Of a stretch of 64,000 nt of DNA, positions 24,215 to 33,257 are shown piece by piece. The stretch spans positions 248,001 to 312,000 of the forward strand of contig JAEZZQ010000043.1 of assembly GCA_023442465.1 (NCBI GenBank). The letters are read 5' to 3'. The stretch is from Bacillota bacterium. Lineage in GTDB: Bacteria > Bacillota > Clostridia > Lachnospirales > Lachnospiraceae. The notes below the pieces were generated by a model. That model saw only the letters and a program-made list of their open reading frames with translations. It searched no databases and was not told the origin of the DNA. The translations under genes were made by a program, and so were the position numbers. Numbering within the stretch: the stretch's first letter is position 1; the number at the start of each line of letters is the position of its first letter.

Positions 24215-24853
24215 CTATTCCTGAGCTTGCAAATACCTGTGCATTGCTTCAAATATAATCATTACGGAGGTCGCTCCAGCGTCCTGGAAGCCGATTGCAC
24301 GTTCCATCAAGGATTTTGCTCTGCCGAATTTCGCCACCATATCTTTCGTCGCTTCTACTCCGCCGGCTGCCGCCATAGCCGCATCTCCCATAAGAAGCGT
24401 CAGATCATTCTTGTCCGCCTTTCCGAGAGCCGCTGCTGCAGGTTCTAACGCATCCACCATGGTTTTGTCGCCTATTTCCGCTTTTCCGCGAAGCTTGATT
24501 GTTTTAACAGAAGCGCTGATCATTTTGGAAAATAATTCTCCGTCCAACTCTGTCACCGGTTCCAAGTCCTTGATACCTCCAAGGAACATCGAGCCGAATA
24601 TAACGCCGGACGCTCCGCCCATAGAATTGAGCATTTGCAGTCCCGTTGTTTTGAACACATCGTTGATCGTCGCCAAATCATCTTTTGCCAAAAGTGCGGC
24701 TTTCGCTTTCTCCATGCCGCCGGACATTCCTATTCCATGGTCGCCGTCTCCGATTTTACTGTCTACCTCCGTGAGGTATTCTTTGCTGTCGATAATCGCA
24801 TCGCATGCCGCTATAATCATTTGCTTACAGGTTTCTACATTAATACTTTTCAT
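24215..24853 (-). CDS. dhaL: Dihydroxyacetone/erythrulose kinase, DhaL nucleotide-binding subunit
   Basis: The 212-residue subunit binds ADP or ATP through the DhaL fold: EVDSKIGDGDHGIGM supplies the Mg-binding aspartates, followed by SMGGASGVIFGSMF and GDKTMVDALEP. Its ATG at 24853 overlaps the DhaK stop as ATGA, so the subunits are made together; GGGAGG precedes it. No DhaM-type phosphotransferase is present in the window, so the phosphate donor is unresolved. Use on tetruloses is suggested by the isomerases in the neighbouring operon. Confidence 0.88.
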   Translation of the reverse strand: MKSINVETCKQMIIAACDAIIDSKEYLTEVDSKIGDGDHGIGMSGGMEKAKAALLAKDDLATINDVFKTTGLQMLNSMGGASGVIFGSMFLGGIKDLEPVTELDGELFSKMISASVKTIKLRGKAEIGDKTMVDALEPAAAALGKADKNDLTLLMGDAAMAAAGGVEATKDMVAKFGRAKSLMERAIGFQDAGATSVMIIFEAMHRYLQAQE

Positions 24854-25854
24854 AGCAAAGCCTCCCTCGCATAATAGGGGGAACAACAAGAAGCGTCATA
24901 ATATTTTTTCAGTTCCTCGTCCAGTCTTAAAATAGTAATAGAGAATCCACCCATTTCCTGACAAGTGCACCAGCTTTTTATCTCCGCGTCATGAACTTTT
25001 ATTCCCTCGCTCTTTAAATGCTTGTCCAACTCATAATATACTGTATTGAGTTCCACAAGCGTGGTGGAACCCAAGCCGTTTACAAGGACAGCTACCTCGT
25101 CATCAGAATTAAGAGACATTTCCTTCTTTAATTCATCATACATGCGATCCACCAGCTCATCCACCGGCTTCATGGTAGTTCTCTCAATACCCGGCTCTCC
25201 GTGCATTCCCATTCCGAATTCAATTTCATCCTCTCCTAATTCGAAGGTCGGCTTGTTTAGTCCGGGAATGGAGCCGGGCGATGTAGCGAGACCGATGGTG
25301 TTTATATTGTCTCTCGCCTTCTCGGTCACGCGCAGCACTTCTTCTAAGGAAAGGCCGGCATCGCAAGCAGCTCCCGCAACCTTGATCACGTAGATGTCTC
25401 CCGCGATACCTCTGCGGTCTTCGATTCTTTCCTTCGGGGCGGATGCACAATCATCCCACACACGTACATGTGCAGTCTTTATATCCTCAAAGCCGCACAT
25501 TTCTTCGGCCATATCGAAATTCAGGTTATCTCCTTCATAATTTCCATAGATAAACAAAACTCCCTTGCCTTCATCTACCGCTTTCGCAGTTTCGGTAATC
25601 ACCTGCGGATTGGGAGATGCGAATATATTACCGTTGGCAGATGCGTCAGCCAGTCCTTTTCCTACAAATCCGGAAAATAAAGGCTCATGTCCGCTGCCGC
25701 CGCCAATGACCAGGGAAACCTTCCCTTTTCTTCTATTCTTATAGACAATGCAATTCGTCTCCGGAACTGCCTCGAAATATTTATCGTAGGCAGCCAGAAA
25801 GCCTTGTATACTTTGTGCTACAATGTCGCCGCTTCGGTTTAATATTTTTTTCAT
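24850..25854 (-). CDS. dhaK: Dihydroxyacetone/erythrulose kinase, DhaK substrate-binding subunit
   Basis: DhaK binds a short ketose covalently through a His hemiaminal. From ATG 25854 it has 334 residues: GGGSGHEP at 51-58, GNYEGDNLNFDMA near 105-117, and the substrate-binding His in GMGMHGEPG. The internal GAGG nine bases before 25854 favours that start over 25869. D- and L-erythrulose kinases (DerK/LerK) belong to this family, usually as a DhaK-DhaL fusion, so dihydroxyacetone and erythrulose are both possible substrates. It sits between the aldolase and DhaL genes. Confidence 0.88.
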   Translation of the reverse strand: MKKILNRSGDIVAQSIQGFLAAYDKYFEAVPETNCIVYKNRRKGKVSLVIGGGSGHEPLFSGFVGKGLADASANGNIFASPNPQVITETAKAVDEGKGVLFIYGNYEGDNLNFDMAEEMCGFEDIKTAHVRVWDDCASAPKERIEDRRGIAGDIYVIKVAGAACDAGLSLEEVLRVTEKARDNINTIGLATSPGSIPGLNKPTFELGEDEIEFGMGMHGEPGIERTTMKPVDELVDRMYDELKKEMSLNSDDEVAVLVNGLGSTTLVELNTVYYELDKHLKSEGIKVHDAEIKSWCTCQEMGGFSITILRLDEELKKYYDASCCSPYYAREALL

Positions 25855-25875
25855 GTCATCCATCCTCAATTTATA

Positions 25876-26751
25876 TTAAATCATCTTAGACAGTTCGTAG
25901 TATTTTACCTTATCATCATCGTTAAACAATTTGATTTTCTGCTCGCATACTTCCTGCATAGCCTTTACACTGTCCGGATACAGTTCGAAGGGCTCACGTA
26001 CTTTCTTATCCTGAAGAGTGATACGAAGCTGCTGATAGAAAGCATCTTTAATATCAGAAGAAATATTTATTTTATTAACGCCGCGTTTTACTGCTTCTGC
26101 AATTTCACTATCCTTATTGCCTGAACCGCCGTGAAGCACAAGAGGAACGGATACCTTGCTCTTGATTTCGGAGAGCAGATCCTGCTTAAGTTCCGGCTTC
26201 ATTCCTTCAGGGTAAATGCCGTGTGCCGTTCCGATAGCAATTGCTAATGTGTCGCATCCTGTCTCTTCTACGAAACGAACCGCATCCTCAGGCTTTGTAT
26301 AGATGATTTCATCAGTGCCGCCTTCCGTATCTCCGTCCGTGGTTCCGATGGTTCCAAGCTCGCCTTCTACCGAAACTCCGAGAGGATGAGCAAGCTCACA
26401 TACTTTTTTGGTAGCCGCTATATTCTCTTCGAAGGGAAGATGGGACGCGTCGATCATAACCGAAGTGAAACCTGCGCGAATAGCACGAACGATAGGTTCC
26501 CATCCGCTGTGATCTAAATGGATACATACCGGAACCTTCGAATTGCTGGCACGGTCGATGCACATTTTCAAAAAACTGTCTCCCTGAAATTCCAATTCCA
26601 ACGGATGAATTGCCAAGATAACCGGCGCCTGCAATTTCTCGCAAGTATCCATTACACCGTTTAAGATCTGGCCTGTACCGATGTTAAATGCAGGTACGGC
26701 AAAATTGTGCTCGTTTGCAACCTTTAATAACTCCTTCATGTTAAGTAACAT
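25876..26751 (-). CDS. Class II ketose-bisphosphate aldolase
   Basis: A zinc aldolase of 291 residues in the FbaA/GatY/KbaY family. The catalytic Asp80 and zinc ligand His81 are in HLDHS, the other zinc ligands are His177 in GTAHGIYP and His207 in LHGGSG. Enzymes of this family cleave ketose (bis)phosphates to DHAP and an aldehyde. GGAGG is ten bases before the ATG. It is the first gene of a three-gene operon with dhaK and dhaL, so it may produce or remove DHAP-level intermediates. Exact substrate is not predictable. Confidence 0.88.
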   Translation of the reverse strand: MLLNMKELLKVANEHNFAVPAFNIGTGQILNGVMDTCEKLQAPVILAIHPLELEFQGDSFLKMCIDRASNSKVPVCIHLDHSGWEPIVRAIRAGFTSVMIDASHLPFEENIAATKKVCELAHPLGVSVEGELGTIGTTDGDTEGGTDEIIYTKPEDAVRFVEETGCDTLAIAIGTAHGIYPEGMKPELKQDLLSEIKSKVSVPLVLHGGSGNKDSEIAEAVKRGVNKINISSDIKDAFYQQLRITLQDKKVREPFELYPDSVKAMQEVCEQKIKLFNDDDKVKYYELSKMI

Positions 26752-26801
26752 ATTGTTTTTTCCTCCTTTGATTTATGCAGCATTGTTATAATATTTACCA
26801 G

Positions 26802-26856
26802 CACTTTTATAAAGTACTTTTGCAAACATCATACCGCTTGCTTTTCTTTCTGTCAA
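26802..26856 (-). promoter_or_regulatory. Promoter and operator of the aldolase-dhaKL operon
   Basis: On the minus strand TTGACA (26856-26851), a 17-bp spacer and TATGAT (26833-26828) form a promoter. Just downstream of the -10 lies CACTTTTATAAAGTACTTTT (26802-26821, plus strand), whose core ACTTTTATAAAGT is palindromic. A 17-of-20 match occurs at the same promoter position at 32154-32173. A TTTATGAAATT lies directly upstream of the -35, similar to the palindrome at 23957. Confidence 0.75.
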
Positions 26857-26960
26857 CGCTTTATGAAATTTTTTTTCTCATTTTTTGTTATTTTTTCATC
26901 ATTTTTCACTATTTTTATGCTTTTTATCCAAATTTAGTGCCGGAAGTGAAATTTTATTTC

Positions 26961-26989
26961 TTGATTTTTCATTTATTTCAGACTACAAT
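26961..26989 (+). promoter_or_regulatory. Putative promoter of the epimerase-isomerase operon
   Basis: TTGATT (26961-26966), a 17-bp spacer and TACAAT (26984-26989) point rightward, 152 bp before the DUF4432 gene. A perfect palindrome ACTAATATTAGT at 27060-27071 lies in the leader. Confidence 0.5.
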
Positions 26990-27140
26990 GGGATTACAAA
27001 ACTTTAGCTGACACATTTCTTTCATATCTTTCCCTAATATTTTTTTATTAAACATAAATACTAATATTAGTTCAATATTAAAAACGCAAAGAAAGGTCAG
27101 AAATCAAAAAGGAGAATCAGGAAAGGAGAACTACTAAATT

Positions 27141-28124
27141 ATGAGTAAAAACAAATACATCGGACATCCTCTTCAGTTATCCGGTGTGGAGGAATACCGG
27201 CTTCTGGGAGGAAAAGGAGACGGTATGCACCTACTTCGCATCCGCAACGGACTTGGAATCGACATGACCGTCTGCGCAGACCGCTGCTGCGACATTTCAG
27301 AGCTTTATTTCGACGGTTCCAGGATGAACTACACTTCCCCTTCCGGCTATGTAAGCCCCCAGTATTTTCAGGAGGGCCGCGACGGTTTTGGATTCCTGAA
27401 ATCCTTTAACTGCGGCTTGATCACCACATGCGGACTTCAAAATATCGGCGTTCCGAATGAGGAAAACGGCAAGTTTCATGGACTTCACGGCACCATCGGA
27501 AATATCCCTGCGGATCACATTTATTATGAAACCGACGAAGAAGCCATCCGCATTCACGCAACCATGCGTGATCACACGATGTTTGGTGCCAAGCTGACCC
27601 TTGACCGCACCATAACCGTTGGCCTTACGGATAATCTCATCTCCATCGAGGATACCGTAACTAATGAGGGTTCCAGCGAAGAAGCCGCTATGCTTCTCTA
27701 TCACATAAATGTAGGCTATCCTCTCCTGGACGAGGCGGCAAAGCTGGAAATCAACTCCGATCAGGTGATTCCGAGGGATGACAGAGCCGCCGAGGATCTG
27801 GATACTTGGAATAAGATGTTAAAACCCGTTCCTAATTTCGTGGAGCAGTGCTATTATCATAAATTCACAGAAAAAACTGCAAAGGTGAGAGTCAGCAACG
27901 AATCCATAGGAAAAGGCTTGGAGTTATCCTTCGATACCTCAGTTTTCCCCGAATTTACGGAGTGGAAAATGATGGGAGAATATGATTACGTCTTAGGTAT
28001 CGAGCCCTGCACCAACACGCTGGAAGGCCGAAATGCCATCGGTGAAAAGAAACAGCTTCAATATTTAGCTCCCGGACAGTCCAAGAAATATGCTGCTGAG
28101 CTTCGTTTATTCAGAATCAAATAA
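27141..28124 (+). CDS. Aldose 1-epimerase-related protein (DUF4432 family)
   Basis: A 327-residue protein with the galactose-mutarotase-like beta fold. The DUF4432 signature is seen as GKGDGMHLLRIRNGLGIDMTVCADRCCDIS near the N-terminus, with LHGTIGNIPAD and YHINVGYPLLDE in the middle and EPCTNTLEGRNA near the C-terminus. Members are thought to interconvert anomers or bind sugars. AAAGGAG lies upstream. It is transcribed with the cupin isomerase gene and diverges from the aldolase operon. Confidence 0.7.
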   Translation: MSKNKYIGHPLQLSGVEEYRLLGGKGDGMHLLRIRNGLGIDMTVCADRCCDISELYFDGSRMNYTSPSGYVSPQYFQEGRDGFGFLKSFNCGLITTCGLQNIGVPNEENGKFHGLHGTIGNIPADHIYYETDEEAIRIHATMRDHTMFGAKLTLDRTITVGLTDNLISIEDTVTNEGSSEEAAMLLYHINVGYPLLDEAAKLEINSDQVIPRDDRAAEDLDTWNKMLKPVPNFVEQCYYHKFTEKTAKVRVSNESIGKGLELSFDTSVFPEFTEWKMMGEYDYVLGIEPCTNTLEGRNAIGEKKQLQYLAPGQSKKYAAELRLFRIK

Positions 28125-28129
28125 GCCCT

Positions 28130-28187
28130 CGCAAAATTGCATAAAAGCGCAATTTGGGCTTCGCGGTGCTGGAAGCTGATCTGTTAC
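28130..28187. repeat. Family 2 partial copy
   Basis: This 58-bp segment matches one half of the family 2 element in reverse orientation: AAATTGCAT...GCAATTT hairpin, then TTCGCGGTGCTGGAAGCTGA, ending in CTGTTAC. It begins five bases after the epimerase stop codon. The leftmost TTG of the next gene's frame lies inside it, which helps to reject that upstream start. Confidence 0.6.
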
Positions 28188-28222
28188 AAATAAATCATAT
28201 AACATTTAAGGAGGTACCAACA

Positions 28223-29419
28223 ATGAGTAAGGTAAGAAAAGTATTTGAACAAGGAAAGGGAGTTTTTCATCTGGCTCCTACATGGGTTCCCCGCGGCTTC
28301 AATGAGCCGGGCCATCGTCTGAGATTGCATCCTGACGATTACTATGCTTTCGGTATGGATCGCGGAGGTATTTGCGAGCGCTGGCTGGGTTCCACCACGG
28401 TAGCGTTAAACGGCCCAAAGACCGGAGCTACAGAAGGTATGAGCTTCGTCTACGACGATGAAACCGGAGAAAAAATATTATTTAAGGACTGCGTGGATGA
28501 ACTGGGCGCAGATTTAATCGGCGAAAGCCTTCAGGCAAAATACGGCACATGGCCGACCTTTGCCAAATTATACGACTATGACAAGCCGTTATTCCATCAT
28601 CTGCACCTGACCGAAGAAATGGCAAACCGCATCGGCATGCACGGCAAGCCGGAAGCTTATTATTTCCCGGTACAGTACAACTCTTCCTATCTGGGACGTT
28701 TTCCGCTGACTTACTTCGGTTTCGACCCGTCCACTACGAAGGAGGAAGTGAAAGAATGTCTGCGTAACTACGACAAGAAGGATACACGTATCACAGAGCT
28801 GTCCCGCGCTTACCGCATTCAGCTCGGTACAGGCTGGTATACGGCGGCCGGCGTTATCCATGCTCCCGCTTCTCTCGTAACCTTTGAGCCCCAGTGGAAC
28901 AGCGACGTTAATACCATTATGGAAAATGTTACCATGGGCGAAGTTAACCCTCACAATCTTCTGACTGATTGCCAGCCGGAATCCGAAAAGGACAATATCG
29001 ACGCTTTATTCAGCCAGATCGACTGGGAAGAAAGTACCCGCTCCGATTACAAGGAAAAATATTTCCGCGCTCCTAAGGTACGTGAAACAAATCAGGAAGG
29101 CCTTAGTGAAAAATGGGTAGCTTACGCCAACGAATGGGTAGCTGCAAAAGAAATTACCGTTGCTCCCAAGGCTTCTGTTGTTGTTAAGGACGCTGCCTGC
29201 TATACTGCCCTGGTCGTTCAGGGACATGGTACCTTCGGCGCTTACGAATGCGCCGCTCCAGAGCTTCTTAGATTCGAGGATATATCCGGAGACGAGTTCT
29301 TCGTATCCGAAGCTGCTGCTGGCGAGGGTATTACGATTACCAATACCGGCGCATATGAACCCCTCGTTATCTTGCAGAACTTTGCGAACAATAATAAAGA
29401 AGTTCCTGCTACTGTATAA
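28223..29419 (+). CDS. Phosphomannose-isomerase-like cupin protein, putative sugar isomerase
   Basis: A 398-residue protein starting at ATG 28223 after AAGGAGG. PLFHHLHLTEEMANR followed by GKPEAYYFPVQYN resembles the metal-binding core of type I phosphomannose isomerase (Q-x-H and K-x-E motifs), and GWYTAAGVIHAPASL matches the later PAGxxHA metal ligand. Members of this branch occur in sugar operons and may isomerise a free or phosphorylated sugar other than mannose 6-phosphate. It is co-transcribed with the DUF4432 epimerase. The substrate is unknown. Confidence 0.55.
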   Translation: MSKVRKVFEQGKGVFHLAPTWVPRGFNEPGHRLRLHPDDYYAFGMDRGGICERWLGSTTVALNGPKTGATEGMSFVYDDETGEKILFKDCVDELGADLIGESLQAKYGTWPTFAKLYDYDKPLFHHLHLTEEMANRIGMHGKPEAYYFPVQYNSSYLGRFPLTYFGFDPSTTKEEVKECLRNYDKKDTRITELSRAYRIQLGTGWYTAAGVIHAPASLVTFEPQWNSDVNTIMENVTMGEVNPHNLLTDCQPESEKDNIDALFSQIDWEESTRSDYKEKYFRAPKVRETNQEGLSEKWVAYANEWVAAKEITVAPKASVVVKDAACYTALVVQGHGTFGAYECAAPELLRFEDISGDEFFVSEAAAGEGITITNTGAYEPLVILQNFANNNKEVPATV

Positions 29420-29491
29420 GAGCTGCTTTCATTATCATTTAAAAGAACGTTACGGCAAACGGCAAGCCGTTTGTCATATACTAACTAATAG

Positions 29492-29528
29492 CAAAACTCC
29501 GGGAAGCAATAAAATTCCCGGAGTTTTG
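29492..29528. terminator. Bidirectional terminator
   Basis: CAAAACTCCGGGAA and its exact complement TTCCCGGAGTTTTG form a 14-bp stem with a nine-base loop. T-rich sequence follows on both strands. It lies between the convergent cupin-isomerase and PfkB genes. Confidence 0.88.
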
Positions 29529-29573
29529 TTAATGTTCTGAACAAATTTTCTGATTTTATGGATTTACTTTTTC

Positions 29574-30698
29574 TTAATTTCTTTCCCAGCCCGCTTCTAT
29601 CTTCCGTTCCAGCTCCTCGAAGGATAAAAGTCCTCCCAAAGCATCGTAGGTTTCCACACAGGATGCACCCGAAGCCGCCGCGAAATCCACGCACTTTTCC
29701 CACGGATACCCTCTCAGTATAGCGGTTAAAAACGCTGCGATGCACGTATCTCCTGCACCGGTAGCGGAAAGCACTTTCCGGGGCTTGAAGCTTCTCGCAA
29801 AGTGACTTACGCTGCCCCATCCGTTTACTACAGGCAGGAAATCTTCGCCGATACCGTCAAGAACATCCTGCGTATTAGTAGCGAAATAAAGCCCTGCACT
29901 GCCGCATTTGATAAGAATTATCTTCGCGCCCCAGCTTAAAAGTGTATCTGCCAGCGGCTTCACATCCGAGGTATGCAGCACGGAGGCCATATCCTTTCCT
30001 CCCGCCCTTTGCTTCCACTCCTTGAAACGGTCTTTGTCCAGCATGTAGCATAATTCTTCAGCACTTGGCACGAAAATATCCAGATACGGTATAACGGTCT
30101 TCAAAATCTTCTGCCAATCGGCTTGTCCCACTTCCGCCCTCTCATCGATACCGCAAGTATCTAAAGAAGTGACAACGTTCAGCGATTTTACCCGTTTAAA
30201 GATTTCTATTAATTCTCTGCCGTCCTCCTTATACATTCTATACATGGCAGGAGGATAACCGAAATGAAACAATCTCGCTTTTTCCACCAGTTCATAATCT
30301 ATATCCTCCGGCCCGAAGGTGTCGTTTCCTCCCGGATAATGGAGAAATATCCTATCGATTCCGGCCGGTGCAAGCACAACAGAGTATGCGGTTCCTTCTT
30401 TTTGTGAAATAATCATATTTTCTGTCGTCGTATAGTTGGAATATTGCTGCAGTACAATTTTTCCCAAATCATCGTCTCCAACCTTGCCCATCAGCCTCGC
30501 ATTGACTCCGAATTTACACATGGCAAGTCCTGTATTAGATACACATCCTCCTGCATGGATATCCGCATTTCCCATAAATACCGTTTTGGAAGGAATCAAT
30601 ATCTGCCCGATTTCCTCTACCTCCGGCGTAATGAATACCGGCGTGAAGTCAAGACACGTCAATCCCGCAACCACAGCTTCCAATGTTTTTTTCTGCAT
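29574..30698 (-). CDS. PfkB-family carbohydrate kinase
   Basis: Ribokinase-like kinase of about 374 residues. GGCVSNTGLAMCKFGVNARLMGKVGDDDLG is the N-terminal glycine-rich signature and LSATGAGDTCIAAFLTAIL holds the catalytic Asp. A 25-residue insertion (KEWKQRAGGKDMASVLHTSD) makes it longer than the usual 310-340. AGAAAGG nine bases before ATG 30698 supports that start; ATG 30707 and longer extensions are less likely. It probably phosphorylates a sugar of the same pathway and is transcribed on its own. Confidence 0.82.
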   Translation of the reverse strand: MQKKTLEAVVAGLTCLDFTPVFITPEVEEIGQILIPSKTVFMGNADIHAGGCVSNTGLAMCKFGVNARLMGKVGDDDLGKIVLQQYSNYTTTENMIISQKEGTAYSVVLAPAGIDRIFLHYPGGNDTFGPEDIDYELVEKARLFHFGYPPAMYRMYKEDGRELIEIFKRVKSLNVVTSLDTCGIDERAEVGQADWQKILKTVIPYLDIFVPSAEELCYMLDKDRFKEWKQRAGGKDMASVLHTSDVKPLADTLLSWGAKIILIKCGSAGLYFATNTQDVLDGIGEDFLPVVNGWGSVSHFARSFKPRKVLSATGAGDTCIAAFLTAILRGYPWEKCVDFAAASGASCVETYDALGGLLSFEELERKIEAGWERN

Positions 30699-30906
30699 AT
30701 TTTTCATCCTTTCTCGCATATCTGCCTTACCTCTTGGTAATTTCTTACACCAAACTCGCTGTCCACTCACCTTTTTTAGTCACCTTTTCATTTTTCCCTT
30801 GCCTACACTATAACATTTTTTTCATTTTTTACAATCCCCAGTTTGTCTTTCTATTAGCTACTGGCAGAATTTTAATTTTCATGTATAATTATTATATGAG
30901 TTCACA

Positions 30907-30927
30907 AACGTTATCATCAATAACGTT
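30907..30927. promoter_or_regulatory. Inverted repeat upstream of the ROK regulator
   Basis: AACGTTAT-CATCA-ATAACGTT has perfect 8-bp arms, 42 bp before the ROK start codon and just downstream of TATAAT-like sequence at 30885-30895. It may mediate autoregulation, though it differs from the ACTTT/AAAGT palindrome found at the structural operons. Confidence 0.5.
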
Positions 30928-30968
30928 ACAGTGCTATATTATGTCATAAAAGAAAGCAGGCCCTATCC

Positions 30969-32087
30969 ATGAAACGATCAAAGCAAAACGACAAGCCGGA
31001 AAGCAGTATCGTGCGAGTAGCCAGGTATATCCTGGAACAGGAGGAGACCTCCAAGAACGAAATCGCTTCCGCCTTGAACCTAAGCATGCCCACCACGCTG
31101 CAATGCGTGAAGGACTTAACCAATCAGGGTATCATCCAGGAATCCGGGGAATATGAATCTACCGGCGGGCGCAAGGCCAAGACCCTGTCCGTCGTCGAGA
31201 CGCTTCACTACTCCGTAGGTATTGAAATTACTGCAAATCATATTTCCTTCGTCATCATCGACATGAAAGCCAATATCATTGACACCCTGCGCACCCGCCT
31301 CGTCTTCCATCACGCGGAACGCTATTATGCTACGCTGGCCAAAAAGCTTACGCAGTTCATCTGGGATTCGGGCGTACCCCAAAGCAAGATTCTGGGCGTA
31401 GGCATTTCCATTCCGGGTATCGTCATCAGTTCTGAAAACCGTCTGGTGATATCTCATGTTTTATACTTAAAAGACATCGACTTGAACTCCTTGGCAAAGC
31501 ATATACCTTATCCTGTCTGCTTTGAAAACGATGCCGTATGCGCCGCCATGGCTGAGCTGAAACATTTTCATAACAACATGCTGTATCTTTCCTTAAGCAA
31601 TTCCGTAGGAGGTGCTATTTTCTTAAATAACGAGCTGTATTACGGCAACCATTTCCGAAGCGGCGAATTCGGACATATGTTGATCGAGCCTGACGGAAAG
31701 CAATGTTACTGCGGCAAATGCGGCTGTGCCGATGCCTATTGCTCCGCCAAGATTCTGGCGAATTACGCCAAGGGAAATCTGAGTGCCTTTTTCAAAAAAC
31801 TTCAGGAAGGTGATGCGGAGATTCAGATTGCCTGGAGCCATTATTTGAGATATCTGGCAATCATCGCCTCCAACCTGCACCTCACTTTCGATTGCGACAT
31901 CATTCTCGGCGGCTATGTCGGCAGTTACATCGAACCGTACCTTCCCGAGCTGTGGGATAACATGCAGGAATATCTTCTTTTCGAGCAGGATAACAGTTTC
32001 CTTCATCCGTGCCGTTTCCAGCAGAATGCGGCAGGGGTAGGCATTGCTATGCACTTTATTAATCAGTTTTTCTCAAAAATAAACTAA
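30969..32087 (+). CDS. ROK-family transcriptional regulator (NagC/XylR type)
   Basis: A 372-residue repressor with an N-terminal winged helix (EETSKNEIASALNLSMPTTLQCVKDLTNQGIIQESG) and a C-terminal ROK sugar-kinase-like domain. The ROK zinc motif is present as CYCGKCGCADAYCS, preceded by GEFGHMLIEPDG. It lies immediately upstream of the dehydrogenase operon. The 20-bp sequence shared by the promoters at 26802 and 32154 overlaps both transcription start regions, as expected for its operator. Confidence 0.88.
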   Translation: MKRSKQNDKPESSIVRVARYILEQEETSKNEIASALNLSMPTTLQCVKDLTNQGIIQESGEYESTGGRKAKTLSVVETLHYSVGIEITANHISFVIIDMKANIIDTLRTRLVFHHAERYYATLAKKLTQFIWDSGVPQSKILGVGISIPGIVISSENRLVISHVLYLKDIDLNSLAKHIPYPVCFENDAVCAAMAELKHFHNNMLYLSLSNSVGGAIFLNNELYYGNHFRSGEFGHMLIEPDGKQCYCGKCGCADAYCSAKILANYAKGNLSAFFKKLQEGDAEIQIAWSHYLRYLAIIASNLHLTFDCDIILGGYVGSYIEPYLPELWDNMQEYLLFEQDNSFLHPCRFQQNAAGVGIAMHFINQFFSKIN

Positions 32088-32119
32088 TAAAATAATTTTC
32101 TTTTTTTCTTTTGTTGCCC

Positions 32120-32173
32120 TTGACAAAATCTTTTTTTTGTATGATAATTAAATCACTTTAGTAAAGTATTTTA
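32120..32173 (+). promoter_or_regulatory. Promoter and operator of the dehydrogenase operon
   Basis: TTGACA (32120-32125), 17 bp, GATAAT (32143-32148). Directly downstream is CACTTTAGTAAAGTATTTTA (32154-32173) with palindromic core ACTTTAGTAAAGT, matching the aldolase-operon operator at 17 of 20 positions and at the same place relative to the -10. Confidence 0.75.
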
Positions 32174-32207
32174 ATTAAGTTGTTTCATACGAGAAAGAGG
32201 TGCAATT

Positions 32208-33233
32208 ATGTTACAGCAGGTTATGACCAGTCCGGGTGTCATTGAATTTCGTGAAATTCCGATTCCGACCCTCGGAGATAATGATGTTCTCATAAAAATT
32301 ATGAAAATTGGTGTATGCGGTTCCGATATCCACGTTTACCACGGTAAACATCCATTTACCTCCTACCCCGTTACGCAGGGTCACGAGGTATCCGGTGAAA
32401 TCGCCGCTCTCGGCGCAAAAGTGGATTCTTTCAAGGTAGGCCAAAAGGTAACTATCCAGCCGCAGGTAGTATGCGGAAAATGCTATCCCTGTACCCACGG
32501 GAAATACAATTTGTGCGAAGAGTTAAAGGTCATGGGCTTCCAGACCACAGGAGTTGCTTCTCACCTTTTTGCTGTGGACGCGTCTAAGGTAACTCTCCTT
32601 CCCGACGCCATGTCTTTCGACGAAGGCGCTATGATAGAGCCTCTCGCCGTAGCAGTTCATGCCGTTAAGCAGGCCGGCGACGTAAAGGGACTGAATATCA
32701 TCGTATTAGGAGCCGGTCCTATCGGCAATCTGGTGGCACAGACCGCCAAAGGCTTCGGTGCAAAGAGCGTTATGATAACGGATATCAGCGATTACCGTCT
32801 GCAGAAAGCAGCGGAGTGCGGCATCGATCACTGCATCAATACGAAGGAAGCGGACTTGGGCGATGAGATCTTGAAAGCCTTCGGTCCCGATAAGGCGGAT
32901 ATCATATATGACTGCGCAGGCAACAACATCACCATGGGGCAGGCGATCAAATATGCGCGCAAAGGAAGCACGATTATCCTCGTAGCTGTCTTTGCCGGAA
33001 TGGCTACTGTGGATTTGGCCGTTGCCAACGACCACGAATTGGATATCAAGAGTACCATGATGTACCGAAACGAGGATTATATAGACGCTATCCGTCTGGC
33101 AGACGAAGAAAAGGTTCATTTGGCTCCTCTCGTTTCGAAACATTTCGCATTTAAGGACTATCTGGATGCCTATAAATATATAGACGCAAATCAGGAAACA
33201 ACTATGAAGGTTATTATTAACGTACAAGAATAA
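32208..33233 (+). CDS. Zinc-dependent medium-chain alcohol/polyol dehydrogenase
   Basis: NAD(P)-dependent MDR-superfamily dehydrogenase of 341 residues, sorbitol/threonine dehydrogenase-like. Catalytic zinc ligands are in GVCGSDIHVYHG and GHEVSGEIAALG, structural zinc cysteines are in CGKCYPCTHGKYNLC, and the Rossmann motif is VLGAGPIGNLVAQ. It should oxidise a polyol to a ketose or the reverse. It is followed 24 bp later by the SDR gene, so two dehydrogenases act in one pathway. GAAAGAGG precedes the ATG. Confidence 0.88.
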   Translation: MLQQVMTSPGVIEFREIPIPTLGDNDVLIKIMKIGVCGSDIHVYHGKHPFTSYPVTQGHEVSGEIAALGAKVDSFKVGQKVTIQPQVVCGKCYPCTHGKYNLCEELKVMGFQTTGVASHLFAVDASKVTLLPDAMSFDEGAMIEPLAVAVHAVKQAGDVKGLNIIVLGAGPIGNLVAQTAKGFGAKSVMITDISDYRLQKAAECGIDHCINTKEADLGDEILKAFGPDKADIIYDCAGNNITMGQAIKYARKGSTIILVAVFAGMATVDLAVANDHELDIKSTMMYRNEDYIDAIRLADEEKVHLAPLVSKHFAFKDYLDAYKYIDANQETTMKVIINVQE

Positions 33234-33257
33234 TTTCTTAGAAAGGGAAAAAATATT

